A stretch of 64,000 nucleotides of DNA, taken from Treponema socranskii subsp. buccale (GTDB taxonomy: Bacteria; Spirochaetota; Spirochaetia; Treponematales; Treponemataceae). Position 1 is the stretch's first letter. The number at the start of each line of letters is the position of its first letter. The notes beneath the pieces are model-generated. The model made no database searches. It was given only the letters and a program-made list of their open reading frames with translations, and was not told where the DNA came from. Location: positions 930,001-994,000 of the forward strand of contig NZ_CP054258.1 of NCBI RefSeq assembly GCF_024181585.1. Reading direction: 5' to 3'. The position numbers were made by a program, and so were the translations under genes. Of this stretch, positions 39,837 to 48,625 are shown in pieces.

Positions 39837-41565
39837 ATATTTGATTTCGAGTTTTCCAAAGATCGAATTTTTCCGACCGTTTCGCCGTTCAAGCGTTAAA
39901 TTTTTTTTCTGCGGCTTTATTTATCTTTTCTGTCTGATTTCGATTGCGCCCGCCGCCGATACGTCCGCACGTTTCGATTGGGTTATCGGAGCTGAAAAAT
40001 TTACGTTTGCAAATAAAAAAGACGTCTCTCCGTCCGACGATGCTGCTTCCCGTACCGTTCCTTCTCTCATACTCGAACAGCTTGCGGAAAACCTCGAGCG
40101 TGTGCCGACGGCGGAAGAACGGCTCGACCGAAGCGAATATGCGCTTTCGAAAAGCAGAACGGATCTCTTTTTACAGCTTTCGCGGGAAGTGCAAGTGCGG
40201 GATTCTCTTTTGCTCGGCAATCACACCGAAAAGCAGCTTGCAGCGAAAGTGCGGGAGGCGGGAAAAAAAATTGCGGAATTGAAAATAAAAATCGAAGAAA
40301 ATCTTATCGAAGAGGAAAGACAACGCGAAAAAGCCGCTCCCGATATGGAACGCGAAAAGCGGAGAAAGGAAAACATCGAAGCGGGCGCGGTCGTGGAAGA
40401 AAAAAGACCCGATGCGGAGCGCAGCGACAGAGAGCGATTTATTAATTTATTTCGGCGCGATGAAGATGAAGCGCCTGCAAGCGAGCGCGTGAGTTTGTAT
40501 AAAGACGATTTTTCCGTACTTTTCGATGCGGGAGAAGAGGCGAAAAAAACGGGGTATGAAAGTCGCTCGTTCGAAAACGCCGTTGTCGCCGCAAAGATCA
40601 ACGCGCTTTTAACCGGTACGATGACCTCTTACGGAGGTTATGTTTCCGTAAGCGTGTCGCTCATCGTCTATCCGGGCGCGAAAGTTATCGGTACCGTAAC
40701 CGATGTCGGAAGTTTGTCCGACATTCGTTCCCTTGCCGTGCGTATTGCCAGACGCCTTACGCCTGAAATAACGAACGGCATGCCCGTGGAATTGCTTTTT
40801 ACGGTTTCGCCGCCGGAAGCGGCCGAACACATTACGATCAGCGTCGACGATATCGTGTACCGGGAAATCCCCGACCGCCTTGTCGTGCAGGCGGGGGTGC
40901 ATTCCGTTTTGTTTTCCGCCCCCGGTTTTAAACAGGCGGGCACATCCTATGCGTTTCGAGGGGCGAGGACTTTTGCGATTTCCGCCGAACTCGTGCCTGA
41001 TAATCCGTCGTCGCTTTTTATCCGTTTAAAAAAACCGATCGTCGGGACGCTCTTTGCAAACGGAGCGGAAGCGGGTAAAACGGATGAAGAAAATCTTCCG
41101 TTGAAATTGACAATCAATAACGAACCCGTACTCGGTCAGTTTATCACGGAAGACGGATCGGCAGCTCCGTTTTATATCGCCTATCGAATGCTCAAAGAAA
41201 ACGCTTCGCTTGCTTTCCGCGCCGAGCCCTTTGACCGAAGCAAATATATCGATACGAGGCGGCGCTGGTTGTATACGTCATACAGCGTGCTCATCACATC
41301 GCTTTTGGCGACATTCTATACCTACGGCAATTTTTATGCGCAAAACGCCGCGTATGCAAAAGGCTATATCGATATCGGAAACGTAAAAGGATGGCAAACC
41401 GCTTCTCAAGCTTGTGTCGGCGTATCGGTCGGATGCGGTGCGTGGTTTATATACGAGCTCGTGCGGTACTTTATTGCCGCGGACAAAGTACTTCCCGCCC
41501 GCGCCGTAAAAGACGGCAAAATTGACGATGCGGGAGATGCCGCGTCGATTTCGACCGGAAGATAA
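39820..41565 (+). CDS. Exported PEGA-domain-like protein with C-terminal membrane helices
   Basis: About 581 residues from the ATG at 39820, which lies in the end of prfB with GGAG upstream. A signal peptide (about 22-45) precedes a charged, coiled-coil region (about 100-200, Glu/Lys/Arg-rich). The middle (about 330-480) has PEGA-like segments (V-D-D-I-V-Y-R-E-I-P and V-H-S-V-L-F-S-A-P-G-F). Two hydrophobic segments near 490-560 should be membrane helices. Function unknown. Confidence 0.65.
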   Translation: MTKKCKYLISSFPKIEFFRPFRRSSVKFFFCGFIYLFCLISIAPAADTSARFDWVIGAEKFTFANKKDVSPSDDAASRTVPSLILEQLAENLERVPTAEERLDRSEYALSKSRTDLFLQLSREVQVRDSLLLGNHTEKQLAAKVREAGKKIAELKIKIEENLIEEERQREKAAPDMEREKRRKENIEAGAVVEEKRPDAERSDRERFINLFRRDEDEAPASERVSLYKDDFSVLFDAGEEAKKTGYESRSFENAVVAAKINALLTGTMTSYGGYVSVSVSLIVYPGAKVIGTVTDVGSLSDIRSLAVRIARRLTPEITNGMPVELLFTVSPPEAAEHITISVDDIVYREIPDRLVVQAGVHSVLFSAPGFKQAGTSYAFRGARTFAISAELVPDNPSSLFIRLKKPIVGTLFANGAEAGKTDEENLPLKLTINNEPVLGQFITEDGSAAPFYIAYRMLKENASLAFRAEPFDRSKYIDTRRRWLYTSYSVLITSLLATFYTYGNFYAQNAAYAKGYIDIGNVKGWQTASQACVGVSVGCGAWFIYELVRYFIAADKVLPARAVKDGKIDDAGDAASISTGR

Positions 41566-41574
41566 CGGAGATAC

Positions 41575-41717
41575 GATAAAAAGCGCCGTCTGAAATATCG
41601 CCGTCGCTTTTTATCTCGAGTTTGCTTTGCAAACTCGATTATTGAGCGTGTGCGCGTTTGCGCACGGCTAAAAACTTTTTCGAAAGTTGCAACTTTCTGC
41701 AAAAGTTTTTATGGGAG
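41575..41717 (+). promoter_or_regulatory. Structured 5'-leader, copy 1 (ftsY)
   Basis: Begins with GATAAAAAGCG/CGCTTTTTATC (41575-41615, 11-bp stem, probably the upstream terminator). It continues with CGAGTTTGC-TTT-GCAAACTCG, then GTGCGC-GTTT-GCGCAC, CGGCTAAAAAC, and the core AAAACTTTT (41671-41679) pairing with AAAAGTTTT (41701-41709). Within a TC/TGC internal loop GAAAGTT pairs with AACTTTC. GGGAG and the ftsY ATG follow at once. Confidence 0.7.
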
Positions 41718-41722
41718 ATATT

Positions 41723-42601
41723 ATGGCAAAGATTTCTTTTGCACAGCGGATGCGCGATTTATTCGGGGGGCGCGATAAAGACGATGAAGAGTTGTTCGAC
41801 GATTTAACCGATGCGCTCATCGAGGGAGATGTCGGTGCAAAGGCGGCGGTCGAAATTGCGGATGAGCTGAGAGTTTCGTGTCAAAAAAATCATGCGCACG
41901 GAAAAGACGAAGTCATGCACGAACTCGAAGCGATTCTTTTGCGCTGCGTCAAAGAAACTTCTCTTGCTCCCGTTCCCGGTAAAACGAATGTGTGGATGCT
42001 TCTCGGTGTAAACGGCGTCGGAAAAACGACGACGAGCGCAAAGCTTGCGAACGCGTTTAAAGATGCGATTTCGGGCGAAGTGGTGCTCGCTTCAGCCGAT
42101 ACTTTCCGCGCCGCCGCGATCGAGCAGCTTGCTCTGCACGGGAAAAACCTCGGCGTGCGCGTCGTAAGTCACCAGCACGGATCGGATCCCGCTGCCGTCG
42201 TCTTCGATGCGGTCGATGCCGTCCGTGCAAAGGGCGGAGGCCTCGTACTTGCCGATACTGCAGGCCGCCTGCACAATAAAGAAAATCTCGTGCGCGAACT
42301 CGGAAAGATTGACCGTACCTGTCTCCAAAAGGCGGATGAAAATTGTTATAAGCGTATTCTCGTCGTGGATGCGACGACGGGTCAAAACGCGTTTCGTCAA
42401 GCGGAAGTTTTCGGAGAAGCCGTTTCCGTCGACGCGCTTGTTTTGACAAAATACGATTCGACGGCAAAGGGCGGCGTCGCCGTTTCCGTCGGCAAAGAGC
42501 TCGGCCTTCCGGTCGCCTTTGTGTGTACCGGAGAAAAATACGGCGACATCGCGCCGTTCAGTGCCGAACGCTACGTAAAAGAATTTTTAGGACTGGATTG
42601 A
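41723..42601 (+). CDS. ftsY: Signal recognition particle receptor FtsY
   Basis: 292 residues: an NG-only form lacking the acidic A domain. The N-domain four-helix bundle (about 1-90) is followed by the GTPase: G-V-N-G-V-G-K-T-T-T, D-T-A-G-R-L, T-K-Y-D-S-T-A-K-G-G. Docks SRP-ribosome complexes to SecYEG. The ATG at 41723 follows GGGAG inside the structured leader; a longer frame to 41687 reads through that leader. Confidence 0.96.
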   Translation: MAKISFAQRMRDLFGGRDKDDEELFDDLTDALIEGDVGAKAAVEIADELRVSCQKNHAHGKDEVMHELEAILLRCVKETSLAPVPGKTNVWMLLGVNGVGKTTTSAKLANAFKDAISGEVVLASADTFRAAAIEQLALHGKNLGVRVVSHQHGSDPAAVVFDAVDAVRAKGGGLVLADTAGRLHNKENLVRELGKIDRTCLQKADENCYKRILVVDATTGQNAFRQAEVFGEAVSVDALVLTKYDSTAKGGVAVSVGKELGLPVAFVCTGEKYGDIAPFSAERYVKEFLGLD

Positions 42602-42602
42602 C

Positions 42603-43685
42603 GTGAAACCGTTTTGCGCCGCATTTATATTGTGCTGTCTCGTTTGTGCCGGCCGAGCTTTCGGTGCGGGAAGCGCCGAGCGGAAACCCGCTTTGCCGGC
42701 CGAAAAAAACGGCAGTACGGCGGATGCTTCGGTAAAAGAAAATTTTGCGGGAGAAAAAAAAGAAGACGGGAGAGGACGCACCGCAGCGGAAGACGGAAGC
42801 GCTTCGGGCGGGCGTACCGTGCAGGGATCTGATGCGCTGCAATCCGCCGCTTCGGGCGAAAACGCATCAAGTGAAGGCGGGAATGAAAAAACCGAAACGA
42901 AAGAGATGCCGGATACAGCGCAGACGGCAGACGTAAAATCGCCGGATGCGGACGGTTCGGAAAGAGATGCGATCGACAGGTTTTCGCGTGATGCCGAAGG
43001 AAAGCTCAAAGCCTTTGCATTCGAAGCGGAGCGCTTTACGCTTTCGGATGTAAACGGTGAGAGCGTTACCGTAAACGCTTCCGGAGAAAAAGCGGTGCGG
43101 AAAACCTACGACGCTCTTATGCGCCTTGTCAAGCGCGATGTATGGAAGATCGCTTCGACGGCGAAAGAAAGTGTGCGTGAAAGCAGCGAAACGTTTTATT
43201 ATAACGCCGACAGAACGTATCCCGCATCTTCGGTCGCGGAAAGTGAAGGACGCCGATCGGAAACGCTCTATGACGATGAGGGAAGGGCGATTTCCTTTAC
43301 GGAATTTTTTGTCGATAAGGGAGGCGCGCGAATTCCCGATATGAAGATGACTCGGCGCTATACGGACGGAAATAAAATCCTCGAAGAAGAAAAATCGCGC
43401 TGGGAATACGCCGATGAAAAAAAAACACGGCTTTCGGCAATCCGCGTGCAAAAAAAAACATACGACTATGCCGCGGGCGGAGAAAATCCGAATTATTGTT
43501 TTTATGAAGACGGAAAACTCCGCATAAAAACGATATACGCGCAAAACGATGCATACGTAACGACGCTCTATTTCGATGACGGCTATACCGTGATTTCGGA
43601 GTATGCCGCAGGGGAAAAAATTCGCGAAACGATAAAACACGGAGACCGCATACTGCGGACAAAAAAATATGATTCGAAAAATTAA
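42603..43685 (+). CDS. Exported or lipoprotein with YD-like repeats
   Basis: 360 residues starting at GTG, 1 nt after the ftsY stop. A signal sequence (about 1-21) contains cysteines (C-C-L-V-C-A-G) that could form a relaxed lipobox. A long low-complexity Gly/Glu/Ala linker (25-125) precedes a C-terminal region (150-360) of repeating beta hairpins with Y-D-D-E-G, Y-T-D-G-N, Y-E-D-G-K and F-D-D-G-Y turns. These are similar to YD or MORN-like repeats. It overlaps the next permease gene by 17 bp, so it probably works with the lipoprotein exporter. Confidence 0.7.
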   Translation: MKPFCAAFILCCLVCAGRAFGAGSAERKPALPAEKNGSTADASVKENFAGEKKEDGRGRTAAEDGSASGGRTVQGSDALQSAASGENASSEGGNEKTETKEMPDTAQTADVKSPDADGSERDAIDRFSRDAEGKLKAFAFEAERFTLSDVNGESVTVNASGEKAVRKTYDALMRLVKRDVWKIASTAKESVRESSETFYYNADRTYPASSVAESEGRRSETLYDDEGRAISFTEFFVDKGGARIPDMKMTRRYTDGNKILEEEKSRWEYADEKKTRLSAIRVQKKTYDYAAGGENPNYCFYEDGKLRIKTIYAQNDAYVTTLYFDDGYTVISEYAAGEKIRETIKHGDRILRTKKYDSKN

Positions 43686-44976
43686 TAATATATTCCGTTT
43701 CCGCTGGATCGCATTCGTGTCGAGTCGCTTTTCCCGCGTGGACAGAAAAGGGCGATCCGCCGTTACGTCGTTTTTCGCTTCTCTCGGAATCTGTTTCGGC
43801 ATTATGACGCTCATCGTAGTCATGAGCGTTATGAACGGCTTTCAAATGGAATTCAAAGATGCGATCATGGAAATTTCATCGTATCACATTCAAGTACGCG
43901 GCATAACGGACGATACGGAAAAGAGCTTTGTGTCGTGGTGCGAAGGCGAAAAAGATATCGTTTCGGTAAATCCTTTTTACGAAGCGCAGAGCTTTACGGT
44001 CGGTCCTTCGGGCGGACAGGCGGCGGCTCTCATCCGTGCACTGCCTCACGATATCGCTGAAAGGGATGCGGGGTTTGCACGGGAAGTGCTCATGGTTTCC
44101 GGCAGCTTTTCGATCGAAGACGAAGACGAAATCGTGCTCGGCTCGTCCCTTGCGGATTCGCTCGGAGCGCGGACGGGAAGCGAAGTGACGCTTCTTGCGC
44201 TTTCGGGCGGAAGCGATGTCGCGCTTCTCTCTCGTGAGCGGCGGTTCCGCGTTTCGGGCATTTTTCACTCGGGATATGCCGATATCAATGCATCGTATGC
44301 GTTTATCAATCTCGAAGCGGGAAAAAAGAATTTCGGACGAAGCGCGGAAAAAGCGTACGGTTTGAAACTGCGGCGCGAATCGTCCGATGCGCACGTTATC
44401 GGGAAAATTAATAAATTGTTTCCGCAGCTTTCGGTCGTGTCATGGAGACAGTACAACCGATCGTTTTTCGGCGTACTTAGAGTGGAAAAAAATATGCTCA
44501 TGATCCTCGTGCTTTTAATTTTTGTCGTCGTTGCGATCAATATCTACAGCGGTATGCGCCGCCTTGTGTACGAACGGAGAAGCGAAATTTCGATTTTGGC
44601 GGCGCTCGGCGGAAAAAGCGGCGAAGTGAAATCGATTTTTATCGTGCGCGGATTTTTTACCGGCTGTGCCGGCGCTGCAGGCGGCGTGCTTTTGGGACTG
44701 GCGCTCTGTGTGAATATCGGAAGCGTGTTTTCCTTCGCATCGGGAGCGATGTATTGGACGCAGTATTTTTTTACCCTTTTATTTTCCCCCGAAAACGCGC
44801 TTTTTGTCCGCGAAAATCCGATGTTTATGCTCTATGCGTCCGTTCCCGCACGTATCTTTCCGCTTGAAGTTTTTATGATCGCTCTGTTCGGTATCGCTTC
44901 TCCTCTTGCCGCTTCCTACGCTGCAAGCAGGGACGTTTTGAAAATGACGGTTGCGGAGGTGCTTCACGATGAGTGA
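43669..44976 (+). CDS. LolC/LolE-type ABC permease (first)
   Basis: 435 residues with an N-terminal helix (about 38-60), a large periplasmic MacB/Lol domain (about 60-270), and three more helices (near 280, 330, 400). The Lol signature G-I-M-T-L-I-V-V-M-S-V-M-N-G-F is intact. With the ATPase next to it, the complex should extract lipoproteins from the inner membrane. Overlaps both neighbours. Confidence 0.88.
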   Translation: MIRKINNIFRFRWIAFVSSRFSRVDRKGRSAVTSFFASLGICFGIMTLIVVMSVMNGFQMEFKDAIMEISSYHIQVRGITDDTEKSFVSWCEGEKDIVSVNPFYEAQSFTVGPSGGQAAALIRALPHDIAERDAGFAREVLMVSGSFSIEDEDEIVLGSSLADSLGARTGSEVTLLALSGGSDVALLSRERRFRVSGIFHSGYADINASYAFINLEAGKKNFGRSAEKAYGLKLRRESSDAHVIGKINKLFPQLSVVSWRQYNRSFFGVLRVEKNMLMILVLLIFVVVAINIYSGMRRLVYERRSEISILAALGGKSGEVKSIFIVRGFFTGCAGAAGGVLLGLALCVNIGSVFSFASGAMYWTQYFFTLLFSPENALFVRENPMFMLYASVPARIFPLEVFMIALFGIASPLAASYAASRDVLKMTVAEVLHDE

Positions 44977-45655
44977 AATCGTTCATATTGAAAATCTTGA
45001 AAAAACCTATGTTTCATCGGGTGAAACGCTTACCGTTTTAAAAGCGCTCGATCTTTCGGTCGAAGCGGGCAGTAAAACCGTTATCACCGGTGAAAGCGGC
45101 TGCGGCAAAAGTACACTGCTCAATATCATCGGCGGAATCGATTCCGCGACGTCGGGTATCGTGCGCGCAGGCGGATGGGATCTCACTGCTCTCGACGAGG
45201 ACGATCAGGCAGAATACCGCTCGCATTTTCTCGGATTCGTATTTCAGTTTCATTATTTATTAAAGGATTTTACCGCGCTTGAAAACGTCTATCTTCCTGC
45301 CTATATGGCCGGCGTTTCAAAAAAAGAAGCGATGAGCCGTGCCGAGCGTTTGCTCGAAGATGTCGGTCTGAAAGACCGCCTGCATCATCTGCCGTCGGAG
45401 CTGTCGGGCGGCGAACGACAAAGGGCGGCGGTTGCGCGCTCTCTTATCAACGATCCGCAGCTCATCCTTGCCGACGAACCGACGGGAAACCTCGATCCCG
45501 TAAACGCCGAAATCGTCGGCGATATGCTTTTTTCGATTGCCGACAGATACGGTAAAACGCTCATCATGGTAACGCACGATCAAAATCTTGCCGCAAAGGG
45601 ATCGGTGCGATATTCGATTGCCGGCGGAAAGCTTGCGGCGGCGGATCGGTCATGA
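44969..45655 (+). CDS. LolD-type ABC ATPase
   Basis: 228 residues; ATG at 44969 has GGAGG. Walker A G-E-S-G-C-G-K-S-T, signature L-S-G-G-E-R-Q-R, Walker B L-I-L-A-D-E-P-T-G-N-L-D. It is the energising subunit for the flanking permeases. Its stop overlaps the next start (ATGA). Confidence 0.93.
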   Translation: MSEIVHIENLEKTYVSSGETLTVLKALDLSVEAGSKTVITGESGCGKSTLLNIIGGIDSATSGIVRAGGWDLTALDEDDQAEYRSHFLGFVFQFHYLLKDFTALENVYLPAYMAGVSKKEAMSRAERLLEDVGLKDRLHHLPSELSGGERQRAAVARSLINDPQLILADEPTGNLDPVNAEIVGDMLFSIADRYGKTLIMVTHDQNLAAKGSVRYSIAGGKLAAADRS

Positions 45656-46983
45656 CGGTAAAAAGTTCCCTTTTATTGGCATGCCGCATTCTCTTTCCGA
45701 AATCCGCTAAAAGATCGGCTGCCCGTCAAAGCCTTTCGGGTTCTCTTTTGTGCATAGGCATAAGCCTCGTACCGCTCATCGTCGTGCTTGCCGTTTCGAA
45801 CGGCATGATTCAGGGTATGACGGAACGCATCATCGGCCTTTCAAGCTCCCACATCGAAGCGGTTCTCGAAAAAGGTATACCTGCCGTTTCGGATGCCGCT
45901 TCACTCGAAGATTTTGCATCCCGCCTCAAAGCGGTAGAAGGCGTTACGAACGCGTATCCCGAAGCGGGAAGCGCAGCCCTTGCCGCTTCATCTTCGTTTC
46001 GCATAGGCGTGCAAGTGCGCGCCGTCCTTCCGGAAATCTTTACGGAAAATAAATCTTTTGCTTCATTTTTCCGCGTCACGGACGGCGATATCGGCAATTT
46101 TAAAAGGGGAACAAAAGCCGCCGTCATCGGAGAGGAGACGGCTCGTCGTCTGGGGCTGCATTCGGGCGATACGTTCCGCCTGATAAGCGCTTCCGTAAAC
46201 GAAAGGGGAACGGTGCTGCCGAAAGCGGCTTTGCTTTCCGTTGCGGCAATCGTCTCTTCGGGGTATCGGGAACTCGATGCGGCGTGGCTCTTTGTGCCGC
46301 TCGATACGGGTTTCGACATCATCAGATCGGGAACGGGCGAGTATTCGGTACTTGTCGAAACCGAAAACGCGTTTTCTCCCGAACTTGTACGCATTCAAAA
46401 TTCGCTGCGCGATGAGTTTCCCTTCGACGCCGATTTTTATCGATGGGATGAACTCAATCTGGACAAGTATGAAAATTTCGCGTCGACGAAAGTCATGCTC
46501 GTCTTTATCATGCTGCTCATCGTACTCGTCGCATCGGTAAATATTTCCTCATCGCTTGTCATGCTCGTTGCTGAAAAGCGGCGCGAAATCGCCGTTATAA
46601 AAAGTCTCGGCGGAAGCGCACACGGTATTGCGCTCACATTTCTCGCTGCGGGAACGGCAGCCGGTTTCGGCGGCGTGCTCATCGGTCTTCCCATAGGGCT
46701 TGCGTGTGCGGTAAACGTAAACCGTATTATCGGTTTTTTGGAAAAAGGCGTAAACGCTGCGGCGGAATTTTTGTATATTATAAAGGGGTACGATATTCAT
46801 TCCTTTGCGCATATCGCTCTCCTCGATCCCGAGTATTATCTTCCGGAAATACCCGTCGTCATTCCGTTCCGCGATACCGCGGTTATCGTCATTTCGACGG
46901 TGCTTTTGGCTCTCGCGGCCTCCGTCATACCGGCCTGGAAAGCGGGACATGAAAAACCGCTCGAAACATTGCGCAAAGTGTGA
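45652..46983 (+). CDS. LolC/LolE-type ABC permease (second)
   Basis: 443 residues, same topology as the first permease: helix at about 30-52, periplasmic domain, helices near 280, 330 and 400. L-S-G-S-L-L-C-I-G-I-S and V-L-A-V-S-N-G-M-I replace the Lol motif. The two differing permeases around one ATPase suggest a LolC-LolD-LolE heteromer. Together with the upstream repeat protein this makes a four-gene operon with ftsY in front. Confidence 0.85.
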   Translation: MTVKSSLLLACRILFPKSAKRSAARQSLSGSLLCIGISLVPLIVVLAVSNGMIQGMTERIIGLSSSHIEAVLEKGIPAVSDAASLEDFASRLKAVEGVTNAYPEAGSAALAASSSFRIGVQVRAVLPEIFTENKSFASFFRVTDGDIGNFKRGTKAAVIGEETARRLGLHSGDTFRLISASVNERGTVLPKAALLSVAAIVSSGYRELDAAWLFVPLDTGFDIIRSGTGEYSVLVETENAFSPELVRIQNSLRDEFPFDADFYRWDELNLDKYENFASTKVMLVFIMLLIVLVASVNISSSLVMLVAEKRREIAVIKSLGGSAHGIALTFLAAGTAAGFGGVLIGLPIGLACAVNVNRIIGFLEKGVNAAAEFLYIIKGYDIHSFAHIALLDPEYYLPEIPVVIPFRDTAVIVISTVLLALAASVIPAWKAGHEKPLETLRKV

Positions 46984-46989
46984 TATAGT
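46961..46989 (+). promoter_or_regulatory. mcsA operon promoter, leaderless type
   Basis: TCGAAA (46961-46966) and TATAGT (46984-46989) are 17 bp apart. The mcsA ATG follows the -10 box by 9 nt and lacks a ribosome binding site. I see no direct heptamer repeat of the kind bound by CtsR. Confidence 0.45.
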
Positions 46990-46998
46990 ATATGCGCT

Positions 46999-47532
46999 AT
47001 GTTGTGTGATTTTTGCCGTAAACGCGAAGCGGTGTTCTTTATCGAACAGACAACGAAAACGTCTCAAAAAAAAATCCATATCTGCATGGAGTGCGCCGTC
47101 AAAAACGGACTCTCTCCGGATCCTGATCATATTCAAAAATCGATTCGTTCGCTTTTCGACGCCGTCGAAAAAACGGAAGCAGCCGATACGATGGAAGCGG
47201 GCAGGCTTTGTCCCGTATGCGCTACGAGTTTTGCCGCTATAAAAAAGACAGGCAAGGTCGGATGCTCCGAATGCTATGAAATCTTTAAGGCGGAACTGCC
47301 TGAGCTTATGGCAAAGCACGGTATTACGGGAACGTATACCGGTTCGATACCGAGACGGATCGCGACTTTCCGCTCGCATCTGACCGACCGCATCGATTTG
47401 AAGGCGAAACTCGAACAGTCGATACAAAACGAAGATTACGAAAAAGCGGCGATTTACCGCGATTACCTTCGCGCTCTCGAAAAAAAGGCGGTCGCCGACG
47501 GTTCGGGTGGGAAGGGAGCGGCCGATGCCTAG
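46999..47532 (+). CDS. mcsA: McsA, activator of protein arginine kinase
   Basis: 177 residues. Two N-terminal zinc-binding pairs: C-D-F-C and C-M-E-C, then C-P-V-C and C-S-E-C. A C-terminal UVR motif (Q-N-E-D-Y-E-K-A-A-I-Y-R-D) contacts McsB or ClpC. McsA activates McsB, which marks proteins for ClpCP by arginine phosphorylation. Overlaps mcsB by 8 bp. Confidence 0.9.
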   Translation: MLCDFCRKREAVFFIEQTTKTSQKKIHICMECAVKNGLSPDPDHIQKSIRSLFDAVEKTEAADTMEAGRLCPVCATSFAAIKKTGKVGCSECYEIFKAELPELMAKHGITGTYTGSIPRRIATFRSHLTDRIDLKAKLEQSIQNEDYEKAAIYRDYLRALEKKAVADGSGGKGAADA

Positions 47533-48610
47533 TGCGGATTCTCTTTCGGATGTACCGTGGTATTCCTGTGCGGGAATCGACAACGACGTCGTCGTGTCCA
47601 CCCGTGTGCGCCTTGCCCGAAACCTCGCCGATTTTTTATTTCCGTCGGCGGCGAAAAAAGATGAAGCCGAGCGTGTACAGACGCTCGTGTTCGATTCGTT
47701 TTCGCATTTTGAAAATCCCGACGATTATCGCGTCGTAAATACGGAAACGCTCGACGCTCTCGGAAAAAAAATTTTGGAAGAGCGCGGCGTGCTCGACGGA
47801 AGCGGAGCTTCCGGTATCGTTATGAAGGGAGACGGCCGCCTTTCGTGCCGCGTCAACAGCACCGACCACGTGCGCATCGCGTCTTTTGAGCCGGGCTTGA
47901 ATTGCGCGGGTGCATTCGACGCGTGCCGCCTTTGCGACGACGGTATGCAAAAGACGCTGCAGTTCGCCGCCTCTTACGAATTCGGCTATCTTACGTCGAT
48001 CCTTTCCGATGCGGGAAGCGGTATGAAAGTTTCGATCCGTGTCCACTTGCCTTCGCTCGTATTTTCGGGTGAAGCGGATGCCGTTCTCAACGGTGTGCGC
48101 GCAAAGGGTCTCGACGTGTTTTCGGTGTACGGTTCGGGCGACGGGTACGGGGCATCGCTCGGCGCATATTACGATATTGCGACTTCGTCGTCGCTTTCCG
48201 GCAGCGAATTCGATCAGACGGCGAGTGTCGAAAGCGCAGGGAAATACCTCGCCGAAGCCGAACGCAAGTTTCGAAGGCGATGTGCCGAAAATAAACCGAC
48301 ACAGATGCGCAATCTTATACTGCGAGCTTTCGCCGAAGCTAAGTTCAGCGCACTTCTTTCGCTCAGACAAAGCGTTTCGATCGTTTCCGCCGTCAAATGG
48401 GGACTCGATTCGGGTATTTTAAAAGGAGTCGACGACAAAGTGCTTTGCGGGCTGCTTTACCGCGTGCAGGACGGGCACCTTGAGTTTTTGCTGAAAAACG
48501 GCAGCTTTGCATTTGAAGCGGATATTCAAAACGATGTACGCTTGAAAATCGAACGGCTGCGTGCACTCATCGTGCAGGAAACCTTTGAAGCCGTACAGTT
48601 TAATTTGTAA
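47525..48610 (+). CDS. mcsB: Protein arginine kinase McsB
   Basis: 361 residues of the guanidino-kinase fold: S-T-R-V-R-L-A-R-N-L near the N-terminus, N-S-T-D-H-V-R-I for phosphate binding, and R-A-S-V-type residues replaced by the McsB pattern L-P-S-L-V. Start ATG at 47525 after GGGAG inside mcsA; an upstream in-frame start at 47507 is less likely. Phosphorylates arginines on misfolded proteins. Confidence 0.92.
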   Translation: MPSADSLSDVPWYSCAGIDNDVVVSTRVRLARNLADFLFPSAAKKDEAERVQTLVFDSFSHFENPDDYRVVNTETLDALGKKILEERGVLDGSGASGIVMKGDGRLSCRVNSTDHVRIASFEPGLNCAGAFDACRLCDDGMQKTLQFAASYEFGYLTSILSDAGSGMKVSIRVHLPSLVFSGEADAVLNGVRAKGLDVFSVYGSGDGYGASLGAYYDIATSSSLSGSEFDQTASVESAGKYLAEAERKFRRRCAENKPTQMRNLILRAFAEAKFSALLSLRQSVSIVSAVKWGLDSGILKGVDDKVLCGLLYRVQDGHLEFLLKNGSFAFEADIQNDVRLKIERLRALIVQETFEAVQFNL

Positions 48611-48625
48611 TTTTTGGGGGATATG

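Noticed and set aside
42867-43823. 318-codon minus-strand frame
   Set aside because: Antisense to the repeat protein and the Lol permease; arginine/phenylalanine-rich composition with no family match.
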